Positions 12,001 through 23,053 of a stretch of 64,000 bases of DNA are shown here, in pieces. Below the pieces are notes generated by a model that was given only the letters and a program-made list of their open reading frames with translations, had not been told where the DNA came from and searched no databases. Within the stretch, counting starts at the first letter, position 1; every line of letters begins with the position of its first letter. Source of the DNA: Euclidia mi (lineage: Eukaryota > Arthropoda > Insecta > Lepidoptera > Erebidae); NCBI GenBank assembly GCA_944739405.2, contig OX123182.2:15883326-15947325 (forward strand). The letters are read 5' to 3'. The position numbers and the translations under genes are program-made.

Positions 12001-12977
12001 TAAAGAATTAGACTCAAGACAATATATTTGCTGTAAGGTATTTTAATAATATGCAGTTTACCTATTTATACCATATAAAAGGAAATAGTAATTGCATCGC
12101 CATGCCTAATATGTACATGTCTTTATATAAGCGCATATAATGTTTGTTCTATATAGTACTTTCTTCATACAGTTGCGGCAAAGTATTCAAGTCATTTGCT
12201 TCAAAAACTGATCCATTACAACTCAAAGACTACACGCTTTTCTTCCCCTTCCACATTTACTAAACTAGTTCACAATAGCTTTCGATTCTTATCACTTATA
12301 ATCTTACTACGGTCAGCGCCTTTGAGATTTTCTTTAAATACTACGATAGAAAAATGTTTATAATTACATTGTACGTTATAACTGGGAGACTTCATCATTG
12401 CTTGTTTAGTTTGTATTGTGAATAATCATTATAATTCCTAGTCACCTAAGACGTAAACCACACTCATCGATATCTAAACTATCAATTTAGTTTAAACATA
12501 TTTGAATAACTTTTACTAAAAGGACATTATCGTTGAGCTTGGCCTTAAATTTGTCCTTGACCTTCAAATTGTCCTTCAAATTGGTTCTACGTTGCCCTTG
12601 ACATAGACATTATTTTGGCCTTGTGTTTGTTGTTCAATGTTTTTGCTTTGACAACGTTATGTTAGAATTCTTTATCTTTAGACCACTTCATACGCGTTTT
12701 AGCCGCAATAGACGTAGTCGAAATGCAGTTTAGGGACTAACCCTATTTAGGAACCTTATATAGTTAGCAAAACATCATTTTGTGTTAAAGTGGCATGCTG
12801 TTTTAAAGAAGGGATCTTCTTAGCCAACAAAATTGACGTAGGAATCTGCATTTCAGACGTTTATTCCAAGCAAGTATTGAAATGTTGTATTTCGTCACAA
12901 AACATAATATATACAATCAAAGTACTAATCAGGGTTTACTCATTTAAAAAAATGTTAATTTATATCCGAGACACTTA
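9012..12977. other. Intergenic AT-rich DNA, nothing recognised
   Basis: No coding exon, RNA gene or complete element was recognised. Small inverted repeats occur, for example a 10-bp ACCTTTGCCT pair around 11424-11470. A loosely repetitive TTGTCCTT/CAAATT stretch lies near 12540-12600. A partial end similar to the MITE at 12978 occurs near 9887. Confidence 0.5.
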
Positions 12978-13104
12978 GACCCTGTGTCACCACCTCTAAG
13001 TAAGCGTTACCTTCCTGGTAAATTCAAAATTAGAACGAAATTTGTATGAATTTATTTGCTATGTAGTTTAACCAGAACTTATTGGACAGTGGTGAAACAG
13101 GCCC
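12978..13104. mobile_element. Short Harbinger-type MITE with TTA target duplication
   Basis: A 127-bp element with imperfect inverted ends: GACCCTGTGTCACCAC on the left and the inverse of GGGCCTGTTTCACCAC on the right. It is flanked by TTA on both sides (12975-12977 and 13105-13107). A 3-bp TWA duplication is characteristic of PIF/Harbinger. It has no coding capacity. Similar single ends occur near 9887 and 28960. Confidence 0.55.
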
Positions 13105-13107
13105 TTA

Positions 13108-14121
13108 GCCATACAAAATGACTTCTTTGAATAAAAAAGATAAAAAATAACTTAAATTTGATATCAATGTACTTATTAATAAAATTTAGACAAATTATGA
13201 ATTATTATAAATTTTTGCATTCGTTCGATATTGCGAATTCAATAATTAAAAATAAACTTTTTGGACGTAATACATAAATACGATTTAGGAATTGATCATG
13301 GTTTGGGAATTACTTATTTATTTTTCACGTTATCACATTTCACTAAACGCAGGTAGATTAAAATTTTAATTACAAAATACCATTTCTTCTATATTTTGTA
13401 ATTTGTGTCTACTCGACAAAACATACGGCAATATTCAAATGACAAGCCTCGACATGTGTAGGTTTATTTAAAAAAGCGCGTAAAAAGGTTATTCGAATTT
13501 AAACAGCGCGCAAGAACTATATTAAAAAAAAAGCGCTTTGGGAGGATATTTAAAAAACTCTCTGAATGAAAAAGAATGTAATTTTAACAAAACAGTAACC
13601 CAAAGCATAACCGTATTCCTCCATCAGTAACTAAATATAAAAAAGTATATACCTACAACATATGTATATCATTTTTAGAACAAATTTTACCCACACAGAC
13701 ACAATAGCATGCCAAATGTGTGGCCTGTTTCATACCGGTGACTTTCAAAGACAGCGAGTTTTGACAAGTTTGAAGTCTCGGGGAAAGTTTTGATGCCAAG
13801 ACAGCTTTATGTTGAAATACATTACGAAGCACCGAAATGTGCACCCGGTCTTTAAGTGTCCGTTCACATATACCGTCTCGGAAATAAGTGTACATAGTGT
13901 TTAAAAAATAGTTTTGGGTTATTGAAATAAGATTGCTTTTAGTTTATACTGAGCACCTTAGATCGGCTCACAAACTTTCTCGATTACAAAGAAGTGTAAT
14001 GAAGAAATCATCCATTAATGAACTTTCCTCTCTTATCACAAAAAAATATGTCCTATTCGAGCCAGCCGTGTGAACGGACAATATAACTTTGACCACTGTT
14101 TGGCTCCTTAACCTTCAATAA
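13108..14121. other. Intergenic DNA downstream of the transporter gene
   Basis: No gene recognised. The region lies 3' of the minus-strand transporter and may include its distal 3' UTR, but no decisive polyadenylation signal was identified. Confidence 0.5.
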
Positions 14122-14262
14122 TAGACTTTCATGAGTCCGATTTAGGGTACAAGACTTCACTTTCCTACATCTCAGTTTCTCCAGTACCTCTAGACTTTCA
14201 TGAGGCCGATTTCAAGTATAAATAAGAGTTATTTCCCTAAATATCAATTTGTCTAGTACCTC
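14122..14262. repeat. Two-copy ~70-bp tandem duplication in the transporter 3' UTR
   Basis: Two diverged units, 14122-14190 (69 bp) and 14191-14262 (72 bp), each start with TAGACTTTCATGAG and end with AGTACCTC. On the transporter's strand the junction of the second unit abuts the stop codon (TAG at 14264-14262). The duplication therefore begins at the start of the 3' UTR. Confidence 0.6.
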
Positions 14263-14473
14263 TACACAATAAGTTTCCCATTCTGTATGACGTGTCCATT
14301 GGTGTCTCCGTTGGGCGGTATGTTCGGTGTCGGCGCGGGTGGGGTTCGTGTGACGCAGCGCTTGATGCAGCGACACAGTGGCGCCACGAACAGCACTAGA
14401 CCTGACACAGCGATGAACACGCCCGCCAGGTAGAATGATAGGTCGTAAGAGCCGGTCACGTCGTATACCCAAC
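14262..14473 (-). CDS. Transporter coding exon 4 (residues 704-773 and stop)
   Basis: 212 nt, acceptor TTCCAG|GTTGG. It completes the split glycine codon and reads WVYDVTGSYDLSFYLAG, the conserved start of TM12. A short cysteine-containing cytoplasmic tail (CRCIKRC, then P/N-rich) follows, ending LIV and TAG at 14264-14262. Confidence 0.9.
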
Positions 14474-17400
14474 CTGGAATGAACAAAACGAAACGAAATA
14501 TGAATATTGCCACATTTCTGGAAGGTTTACTGAGGAGGTTGGAAGGGATAGACAACTTTGAATTGGACGGATTAATTCAGTATCTATAGAAAAAGATACT
14601 ACAAAATTCTACTGAGCAATCACTGCATGTAGACCGAAACCGAAATTACGGTTTTAAATAGATGGAAATAAATATACTGCGTCTTTAATATTAACTGATA
14701 ACCTGACGTTTAAGACATAAAAATTGCAAGCGCCTCAGGTAAAATGTATGATACAGCTCAGTTTTTTGTTGTCAGTACGGCGTCTTCTTACGGAGCCTAG
14801 AAACCTGTATTATCGCAAGATTTAAAATCAACCAAATATCCCAGTTAGACAAAATTATCGGACTGCTTCAGGAAGTTCAATCAACTTAAATCAGGTAGAC
14901 GAAACTTCGAATCAGTAATGACACTCAAATAGATAACAACAGGAAATGACTACTGATTCAATGCCATAATCAGACTTGCATGCTTAACTTATCCATAAAA
15001 TAGGTCATTTTCCTCGAATTTCATCCATTATATCTCTTATCTTCTACCCTCACATCATCATCCCCACATCTAGTCCACTCATCCCATACCTTTGCCACTA
15101 CTCCTTTTCAATTACCCACACCACATTTTTCTACTTTTCCCCTGACCTCTAACTTTTATATTGAATTGTCAAAACGAACTCACCAGCTAACGGCGGTCCA
15201 ATCAAATTAGCGACCCCTTGAATGAGCAGCAGCAATCCATACGCGTTGGTGAACTTTTCTAGCGTGATCTGCTGCACAAGTATGATGCTAGTGAGCGAAT
15301 AGTTCGCCGCGATGCATCCGCCGAACGCTCCCGAAGCTGACGCCAGTGACAGGTAGGTGCCAAGGAGAGGCATGATCATGGTCACTAGGCCACAAAACAC
15401 CATGCAAGTGGCGTATACCAGGCTGGCGTTCGCGCATTCCCAGTCGCCTACCCAGCCGAGAAGGATCTGTAATGTTAACATTTTTCATAAGAAATCAAGG
15501 TTGGTTAGAATATGACAGCTATAATAATAATAAATAATGTCCTCCCGACCGATTCCGGCCACGGCGGCTTGTCTATATATGAGAATTGCCAACTGCGCGG
15601 GACATATTATAGTGCACAAGTGTGTGCGCATACACAAGTGCACTCTCTATTCCCTCACTCTCATAGTCCGATAGGACGCCACATGCGACACGACCGGAGA
15701 GAGATTGGGCGCAGGACCAACGGCTTAACGTGCTTTCCGAGGCACGGGGGCTTAACACTGCCAACTTCCTGACTCCGAACTTCTATTGGATAATTCCTAT
15801 CAGAAAACCCAATATCACTTTTGGTTCGACCCGGGAATCGAACCCAAGACCTCATGATCCACAGTCGCTAACACTACCGCATGACCACAGAGGCAGTCAT
15901 GGCATATATAGATACCAACAGTCTGCCATACAGTTGGCATGGTGTCAAATCCACAGCGGGCCCACTGTCTTGCTGTTAGTTAATTATCGCTTGAACCGTG
16001 CCTCGGAGTATGTTAAGCATCAGTCCCAGCTGTCATCAAGATCTTTAACAGTAGTTATTGGGAGTCCGTACGTACCCCAGAATAAACTAACACTAGCCAA
16101 AGCCATAGAATATCCCTTTGGTTGCAGAGATCTGAATTAGATGCAAATGTTATAGAGCTGGGTCGATGATGATGTTGATCAAGGGTGAAAATAAGCTCGA
16201 AAACTGTACTACGAGCTTTTTGGCATACCAAATTTATAAGGAGAAAGTAAATCTAAGGCATATTTACTTCGTTTTCTTTCAACATAAGTGTGCAGCCAAA
16301 TTGTTTAAAACAAATTAATACGAGCATGTGACTTCTGCCGCAAACATCACTTGCTATGTATATTCGAAATATTTGAGTCACGCCTCAGGTGAGTACTAGA
16401 ATATCTATTCATTTCAACTATTCGATATTTCAGCAAGCATATGATATTGATTCTCAGTCAAGCACTTCGCCCAACGACAACCCAGCCTACTAGCCACCTA
16501 ATGTTTTCATTTCTACAAACAAACAATTCTGTCAAAGCGGTGAGGTATGCGGGGCAAGGGGGAGCTACAAAAATGCATTCTAATTGGCTGGTTCAAATTT
16601 GCGGAACGTCATAATTCATAACTAGTGTTGGGATTGGTCTTATGTAAGACGTATAAGTCTAACGTGTTGTCAGAAAGTGTTCGCCTTACGTCCGCCGTCT
16701 ATTAGGTTGGGTTGTCGTTGGCTTCGCCAGAAACAATTTTTAGTCACTACCATAGTAAAACTCTAACATTAAAAAGGCACTCACCTCTCCAAACATATTC
16801 ACGATGCCGATAATGGAGATCAGCATCGAAGACTGCGACTCGTTGAAGCCCATGGACATCCCACTGTCCGCTATGTACACATACGGGACGTCGTACCACA
16901 TGTATAGGAGGAAATTCGACAGCGCGAACACGCAGAATGACGGGTTTAAGAAGTGGGAGAAATCTAGGACGTCCACGGCTAGGTCCCAAAAGTCCCACAG
17001 GCCGGCGTACCATTGGACCTGGAAATAATGGAATTTGGGGTTAGTACAATTAAGTCTTTATTGCGCTAATCTTAGGGAAAATTGGTCTTGATGGTGTTGT
17101 AGCAGATTTTATTACTTTTATTTCTATTCATAATATAGATTGCCCCTAGCAGACTTTAGTGCCTTCAAAGAAGTACGCTGCCAATGCATGTTGATACGGC
17201 ATGTTTTACATTGAAAAAATTAGGCATTTTAGTATAATGGATGCTACATGTGTTCTTATTGATTTATTTAGCTACTTGTTAACTGAAAGTAATGATGAAA
17301 ATAGGCATTTTGATTTTGTAACTTGACACTACAGATCAGACCACTATATTAAGAAGAAGACCTGTTCTAGTAGTATGGAGATAATATTAGCTGAATGTGG

Positions 17401-19006
17401 AACAAATTCTCACCTTTTCTTTAGCAATGGTGGTCATCGAATTCCTGAAGATGTTAGGGCAGGAGGATGCCCTAAGCCTGTACCTACTGATGTTCAGCAT
17501 AGCGCCCCTGTAGGTGAGGGAATGTCTGTGAACCCTCAAGTCTTTTAAGAACGCTGGTGGCTTCTTCGTAGAGCCAGTCGCCTGTCTCCGCAGCCAAAGG
17601 GACAAAGCAGCTTTGTCGCTGAGTGGCACCGATGTGTTTTGCTCTTGAGTCCCCTGCGTCGTTGAAGTAGGCGACATAGCACCAGGTGACGTCGTAGTCG
17701 GGGACATCACCGCTCTCGGAGGCGACTGCTCGTGTAACCTCCCACTGTCACTAAAACTCCTCGACGGAAGCATCACCCCTGGGTAGTTTTGTGCCATAAT
17801 GGCGTAAGCTCGACCTCTATTCGACATCATCTCAAACACTTCTAAAGAAACTCCCTCACCCCCAGTCATAAATGTCGGCAAGTCCACTAAAGAGCTGAAC
17901 TGAGGTACTGTTGGCGATGTCACTGCCTCAATATTCACAGTTTCTGCCACTTTTCCGGACCCACCAGTACTACTTTTACTGTCCGATAGACTACCGCTAT
18001 CTGCTGTAGAGCCGCCGCCCAAGCGCTTATTTCGTTTTCTTTCTCTCTTTCTTTTTCTTTCTTTAGCTCTCTCTTGATTCATCGTTGTCGTCCATGGCAG
18101 ATCTCTAAATAACAGTCCACAAACTGCCATATTTAAGAATAATCCAGCTAATATTAATGTAGTTCCACGCCAACCATACTCATCTAATAATACATAGGTC
18201 AATGGCGCGAACACAAACGTACCGATACCGCTCCCGCAGACCGATATGCCGGTCGCTAAAGAACGTTTCTTTTCGAAGTAGTAAGCAACTATGACAACTG
18301 CTGCTACGTAGCACAGACTTAAACCAAATCCGGCCATAATACCGAACGTTAAAAACAACGTCTCCATATTATCTACAAAGGCGGAAATGACGAACCCGAG
18401 GGCAGCTAAGATGGCTCCGAATATCGTCATTCGCCGGCATCCATATCGATCCGTGAGGAAACTGGCGATTGGCCCGGAGAGCAACGGCATTGCCATGAAG
18501 ATGCCGGCGATCCAGGCCGTCTTGCCTTTACTCTCGCCGAAATACTCCAAGAAGTGCGGGAAGAAGACGCCGAAGCTGAAGGTGATACCGTCGGCGATAA
18601 GATTGACCATGAAGGAGGCGAAGACGACGACCCAGCCCCAACCGCCGTCGGGCGGGCGCGCCTCGGCGATGGACACATCCTCGTCGTCGGACGAGCTGGA
18701 GCTGGAGCTGGAGCCGGACACGGACACGGGCGCGGGCGGCGACTGCGCGTCGAACTGCACGTGCAACGGCCGGCCGTTCTGTTTCCGCGAAACATTTTCA
18801 CTAATAGCACTGACACTGAGCGGGTCGCGGAGCAAGGGTTCGCTCTCGGGGATGGATGGAAGCGCGCGCGGCGCGGGCCGCGAAGTCTCTGGTTCGCTTA
18901 AGGCCTCCGCGGGCGGGGCTGTGTTATCGATGGTTTCGCGGGGTCCTCCTTGGAGCGGCCGATGGTTCGCACACTCCGGTGGCGACGAGACGCGCGCGCG
19001 GTCCAT
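14262..19006 (-). CDS. SLC16-family monocarboxylate-transporter-like protein (whole gene, four coding exons)
   Basis: Coding exons, in transcript order, are 19006-17414, 17018-16785, 15466-15184 and 14473-14262. Introns are GT-AG with phases 0, 0 and 1, giving 2,322 nt and 773 residues. The family is proton-linked or facilitative carriers of lactate, pyruvate and related monocarboxylates in the plasma membrane. The MCT signature DGGWGWVV begins TM1 (residues 120-127), and a second signature, YYFEKKRSLATG followed by GSGIG, spans 242-262. Roughly 12 TM segments are visible, six before and six after a long cytoplasmic loop (about 302-555) carrying a basic run (KRKRERKRNK) and many S/T/P. The long N-terminus (about 118 residues, with an S8-DDED acidic patch) and long loop are usual for insect SLC16 members. 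Substrate cannot be read from sequence, and no specific orthologue is claimed. Confidence 0.93.
15184..15466 (-). CDS. Transporter coding exon 3 (residues 610-703 plus one base)
   Basis: 283 nt, acceptor TTACAG|ATCC, donor GCTG|GTGAGT, exiting in phase 1. It encodes TM9, TM10 and TM11. The YGLLLLIQGVANLIGPPLAG segment, completed by exon 4, is a hallmark of SLC16 proteins. Confidence 0.9.
15518..15898 (-). mobile_element. tRNA-derived SINE in transporter intron 2
   Basis: Read on the minus strand, a tRNA-like head (box B GGTTCGATTCCC near 15835) is followed by a body with GCCCCCGTGCCTCGGAAAGC. It ends in a short ATAATAATAATA tail at 15519-15535. Head, internal polymerase III box B and simple-repeat tail define a SINE. 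It sits between exons 2 and 3 in the transporter's own orientation. Confidence 0.7.
16471..16721. mobile_element. Short TIR element with 6-bp target duplication in transporter intron 2
   Basis: 251 bp with ~23-bp inverted ends beginning CCAACGACAACCCA (left), with two mismatches to the right end. Both sides are flanked by CTTCGC (16465-16470 and 16722-16727). It has no coding capacity. The superfamily is not recognised: a 6-bp duplication does not fit Tc1/mariner, Harbinger, hAT or piggyBac. Confidence 0.6.
16785..17018 (-). CDS. Transporter coding exon 2 (residues 532-609)
   Basis: 234 nt, phase 0 at both ends, acceptor TTTCCAG|GTCC and donor GAG|GTGAGT. It encodes the end of the central loop (VQWYAGLWDFWDL...), TM7 (about 557-580) and TM8 (about 592-609, ending GIVNMFGE). 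The IIGIVNMFG stretch matches the conserved TM8 region of MCTs. Confidence 0.9.
17414..19006 (-). CDS. Transporter coding exon 1 (residues 1-531)
   Basis: The ATG at 19006 is the first in frame: TGA and TAA lie in the same frame just upstream (about 19052-19060), and the context GGAATGG is acceptable. It encodes the cytoplasmic N-terminus, TM1-TM6 (about 124-301) and almost all of the central loop. The donor AAAG|GTGAGA ends the exon at 17414 in phase 0. Without splicing the frame would run only nine codons into the intron. The 5' half is markedly GC-rich compared with the surrounding DNA. Confidence 0.93.
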
Positions 19007-19108
19007 TCCGGCAGGGCACGGCGGAATTGCGCGCGCAGCGTGTGCAGCGCTTTATCACCAGTCCGCCGGGCTTCCATGCGGACACCACACCACCGCCGTG
19101 ACCTCATG
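19007..19108 (-). other. 5' UTR part of transporter exon, with upstream splice acceptor
   Basis: On the minus strand a pyrimidine-rich tract (TTTCTGTTTGTGTTCCAG) ends in AG just before 19108. It looks like a good acceptor, so the coding exon probably starts there and a non-coding first exon lies further upstream (higher coordinates). That exon was not located. Confidence 0.5.
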
Positions 19109-22100
19109 CTGGAACACAAACAGAAACACTACATTAGATAACGATAACAACTTTACAGCGGCATTATTTCTAGTATTCTCCTATCCTTACCACCACGGAG
19201 CAGTGGTTTATATAACTGTGGCCTGTTTCCTGACCTAAGCACATATGAATGAGATGATCTCGTTCGTGGTGTCTTTGATTGAGTCTCTTCTATGTTATAA
19301 ATCGAGTATAATGGACGAGTTTATCTGCAGCGGATGTCCAAAGTGCTAAATCGTCGTTCTGCAGACCAGCCTGATTGGTGGACAATGGACATAGCGAGAG
19401 GCCGACGAAGTACTCGGTTTATATTTATAGAAGTGTATTTGAACAAGAAGGAACATTCAAGTGGTGGCATTTATGCGTTTATTGCCACTATGAGTATGTA
19501 TCTTCAAAGGTTTTTATAATATACTTTTAGGTCGCAGTAGTATTAGAATGTCAGCACCATTAACCTTTTAACATAAAGTGTCTCCTTTCTAAACGTCAGA
19601 TTAGTACAAAAGTGAAAAAGTCAACAATATCATCGTGTCAGAACTAACATTTGCAATCGTGTACACACCCATTCCTTTAGTAAATTATTTATATTATGAA
19701 CTCCATGCTGAAAATTAGCGTAATAATTTAACGTGCTCATTAAATCTGTACCCATTCTGAAAGGGAGAAATAACTAACAGTCACCACAAACAGTTGACAA
19801 ATAGCCGCAAACAGAACATTGTTTTCAATCCACATATTATACCAACTGCTTTCAGAGTAATATATCAATTACTTTACATAATTACAATGTGTTTAAATAA
19901 ATTATAATAATTAACTTGGTAGGCCAGCTCAGAGATTTTCGACGTCGGCGTCGCAATATCGTCCTAAATAATAATTAAGTCGACCCTTTGCCTCCCACTC
20001 AAACGTACTAATTGTTTTACTTGTCGGTCATAAACTAACATGTGCTATTATTTCTAGTCGCTTCTACATACAATTAACATAGATACTTTTTCAATCTTAG
20101 AAATGGGTTTTAAAAATACGGAGCGAAATATCTCTTTCGTTAATGGTCGCCACATGTTACGATCCACCCTACTCTACATTAAAAATGCACGGCTGGACCC
20201 AAAAATGATCCCTGGGTGATAAAATCTCGACCTTTTTTTGTCGATACTTTAAAACATCTTTATACAACAGAGTCAATAAGTCCTTGGACAGAGTCGAGTT
20301 TCTAGACGATTGTTACGATGACCTATGAGAACAAAGACTGAGCTCTTGTTTTTGAACTGAGATATTTCGTCCACAATGTCAAGGCTTTTGCTCCGCTCTT
20401 TATGTCCCCCGTTCGCGTTAAATTACTAAAGTTTGGATATTTGAGGTAAACTTTTGTGCTTTGTAATGCTTCTAGCTTGGGTACTTGGGGAATAACAGAT
20501 GTAGTAGTGTAAATAATGTAACTATGAATTTAGAAATTAGAAAACAGATAAGATGTGAAAATGCCTTACATTTTATCATTACATGCCTTGCATTCTGAGA
20601 TATTACGTTTTACTTTTCTTTTTTGTTTAATTTTGGACAAAACTGAGCAGTGTTTCAATATAGACTACATAGTCGTACATAGACTTAATGATACCTTTAG
20701 TGCATGCAAACACAAGATGTATTGGAAGACTATTACAAAACTAGTCAACACACGCGTACAAGTTAACGTATGAACACTATGAACCACACAGCATTTTAAA
20801 TAGCCGGCTTTGGCGGCTTTTGTATGTTACTAATTAGTCTTTTTTTAATGATTATGTATTCTATAGTAAAAGTAACAAGCCACAACCAAACTGCTTACGC
20901 CTATCATCCATTTCCAGAAATCTCGATTCAAATTCGGAGACTTGAAACAATCTGCAACAATAATAATGATTGCAAAGTTTCCAATTTAAATAATTTATGT
21001 GAAATCTTCTGTAACCAATATTAAACAGGGAAGAAGAGTTGTTTGAGAACCAATTTATTTCAAGGGATTTGAGAACGGTAAGAAAGATTTAAATTGTTAA
21101 TCCGACTTTTAGTAAGTAAAATCTGTTAGATTTTGGCAAAGTTTCACGGTATATTGTGGTGAGTTTTATTTGAACATGTAAGTTGGAATATAGCTTTTTC
21201 GCTGGCACGGAATATGAATATTTGACGACGTTTCCGTGTAGGCTGGTGTGATAAAATTGCGGCGGCTGTGTCCTGTGGCCCACTGCATTGCACCACGCGA
21301 CCTGTTTCAGAACAGGGTCACCTGCATCGCACACATTAGCCTATTTCTCTGATTACCCTATATGTTCAAACAACTGCACTAACCGGGATTAAAACACGCC
21401 GAATGAGGGCGGGCCTGACAGAACATAAATTATGGTAACGTGGGTACTAGTTTGCATAGTTTTGTTTAATACATTTTGTAACTAAAAACCACTTTGGTTA
21501 AGTACTAGTGTTGGCGAATTGCGGTCTTCCGCAGGGATGATGGTCCACTCATCTCATTTTTTACTAATTACTAGATACTAAATATTTGTACAAGATCTAT
21601 GTGTACTTACATTCTGTACGTGTTTTTTGCAATATATGAAGACATTCACTACGTGAATTATAAATGGTACTTTTTATATGACATTTCTTATGTGGCAATA
21701 TTTTTTTGTCTAGATCACAGAACTTATTCAAAAAAAATCGTTTGGCTTGCGGTATAATTGTATTTTACGGATTCTTGTGCCATATGCGACCCTATTTACA
21801 CCCACGAGCGCTGGCAGTGAACCATCTGTTGCAAAAAGAGTCAGGTACCTTACCCCAGCTCATTAATTAAAACATGAATGACCCCTGTCAATACAGTATG
21901 TGACAGTTTCTTAGTAATCGGATAATGAGAGCCCAAGAAGTCGTTAATATTCTTATGCCATGAAGATTGACGAATATTTATATTAATATTAGGTAAGTAT
22001 GTCCGAAATGTGGGCGTTATAATTATTACACAACTACCTACCCCTTGATGGGATACACGCCTGTATCTATATAAATAAATTGGATAAGCGTATTGATTTT

Positions 22101-22451
22101 AATTTACTTTTTTCAAAACATTCTCACGAAACATCTAACCGAAATATAAACATTCTTAGGCCTTGTTTTACATTTGTATGTAAATAATTTCTACAAACAA
22201 TGCCCGTCAAATGTACAGTATGATATCTCGTAACGTCGGAATGTTGCCGCTACAAAAAATTCAAGTACTTCGGGTTTCATGTACGACTGTACGTGTCCCC
22301 AAACAGAAATAACAATAAGAGGACGGGGAATAACATGTTTACCATTTATAACTTTGCGGCAAACTGGGTACAGTACCTATTCGATACAAACGTATAGGTA
22401 AAATTTTTATATGGGACGTACAGAGGGTTGGTAGTAACGACGGGTTTTTTA
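19109..22451. other. Region upstream of the transporter, no gene recognised
   Basis: Mostly AT-rich non-coding DNA, probably intron or upstream region of the transporter if its first exon lies further right. No promoter, RNA gene or complete element was recognised. Short open frames here (for example 20555-20773 and 20824-21024) have no recognisable domains and are AT-driven. Confidence 0.5.
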
Positions 22452-23050
22452 GGCTAAGAACTCACGGAGCTATTTTCACCCGCGACCGCCGCGGTGGTGG
22501 AACTGCGGTTTTATTTCTAAACTCACGAGACCGGTTATTTGCGCGGTTTCGCAGCCGTCGCAGCTGCGATCATCGCCCGCAGACGTGGCGGGCGATGATC
22601 GCAAGACGGGCGGTTGCAGACAGGCAGTAAATCGATCAGATGAGATCCAGACCGCCATGGACACACACCAGAAACGAGCTGTTGCGTTATATTTACTTCA
22701 CAGAAGAATTAAAAAAGAAGACCCAAAAGCTTCTGGGTGCATCCATTGATTCAGGAAAGAGATCGTTATGGATTATTTGTTACTCTTATTAGTGAATTTC
22801 CGCGGTCGCCCGCCAATCGACCGCAGAGCGCGCGGGCGCCACCCGCCGAGGCTGCGGTTGACCGCGGCCCGCACGATTCCACTAGTTGCCCGCCGGTGCA
22901 GCGAGAACCGCAAACAACCGCGCACACTGCGGGCGTAAAACGCGTCGTGAGTTGTGCTTTAATTTTTACATATATATCTGCATTCTACAGAAGCTGCAGG
23001 CCCGCAACCGCGGCGGTCGCGGGTAAAAATCGCTCCTTGAGTTCTTAGCC
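22452..23050 (+). mobile_element. PIF/Harbinger-type element with transposase relic
   Basis: 599 bp bounded by ~45-bp imperfect TIRs beginning GGCTAAGAACTCA and flanked by TTA on both sides (22449-22451 and 23051-23053), the Harbinger-type duplication. Inside, 22658-22800 retains a scrap of the Harbinger transposase N-terminus. One frame gives ALYLLHRRIKKEDPK, then after a one-base shift FWVHPLIQERDRYG. That WVHP region precedes the DDE domain in intact proteins. The DDE domain is absent, so the element is non-autonomous. The subterminal DNA is GC-rich, and a perfect 16-bp stem with 7-nt loop lies at 22565-22603. Confidence 0.75.
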
Positions 23051-23053
23051 TTA

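Noticed and set aside
18387..19238. 283-codon plus-strand open frame and other long frames over the transporter's first exon
   Set aside because: They are shadows of the GC-rich minus-strand exon; no recognisable domain, and the minus-strand protein has clear MCT motifs and splice junctions.
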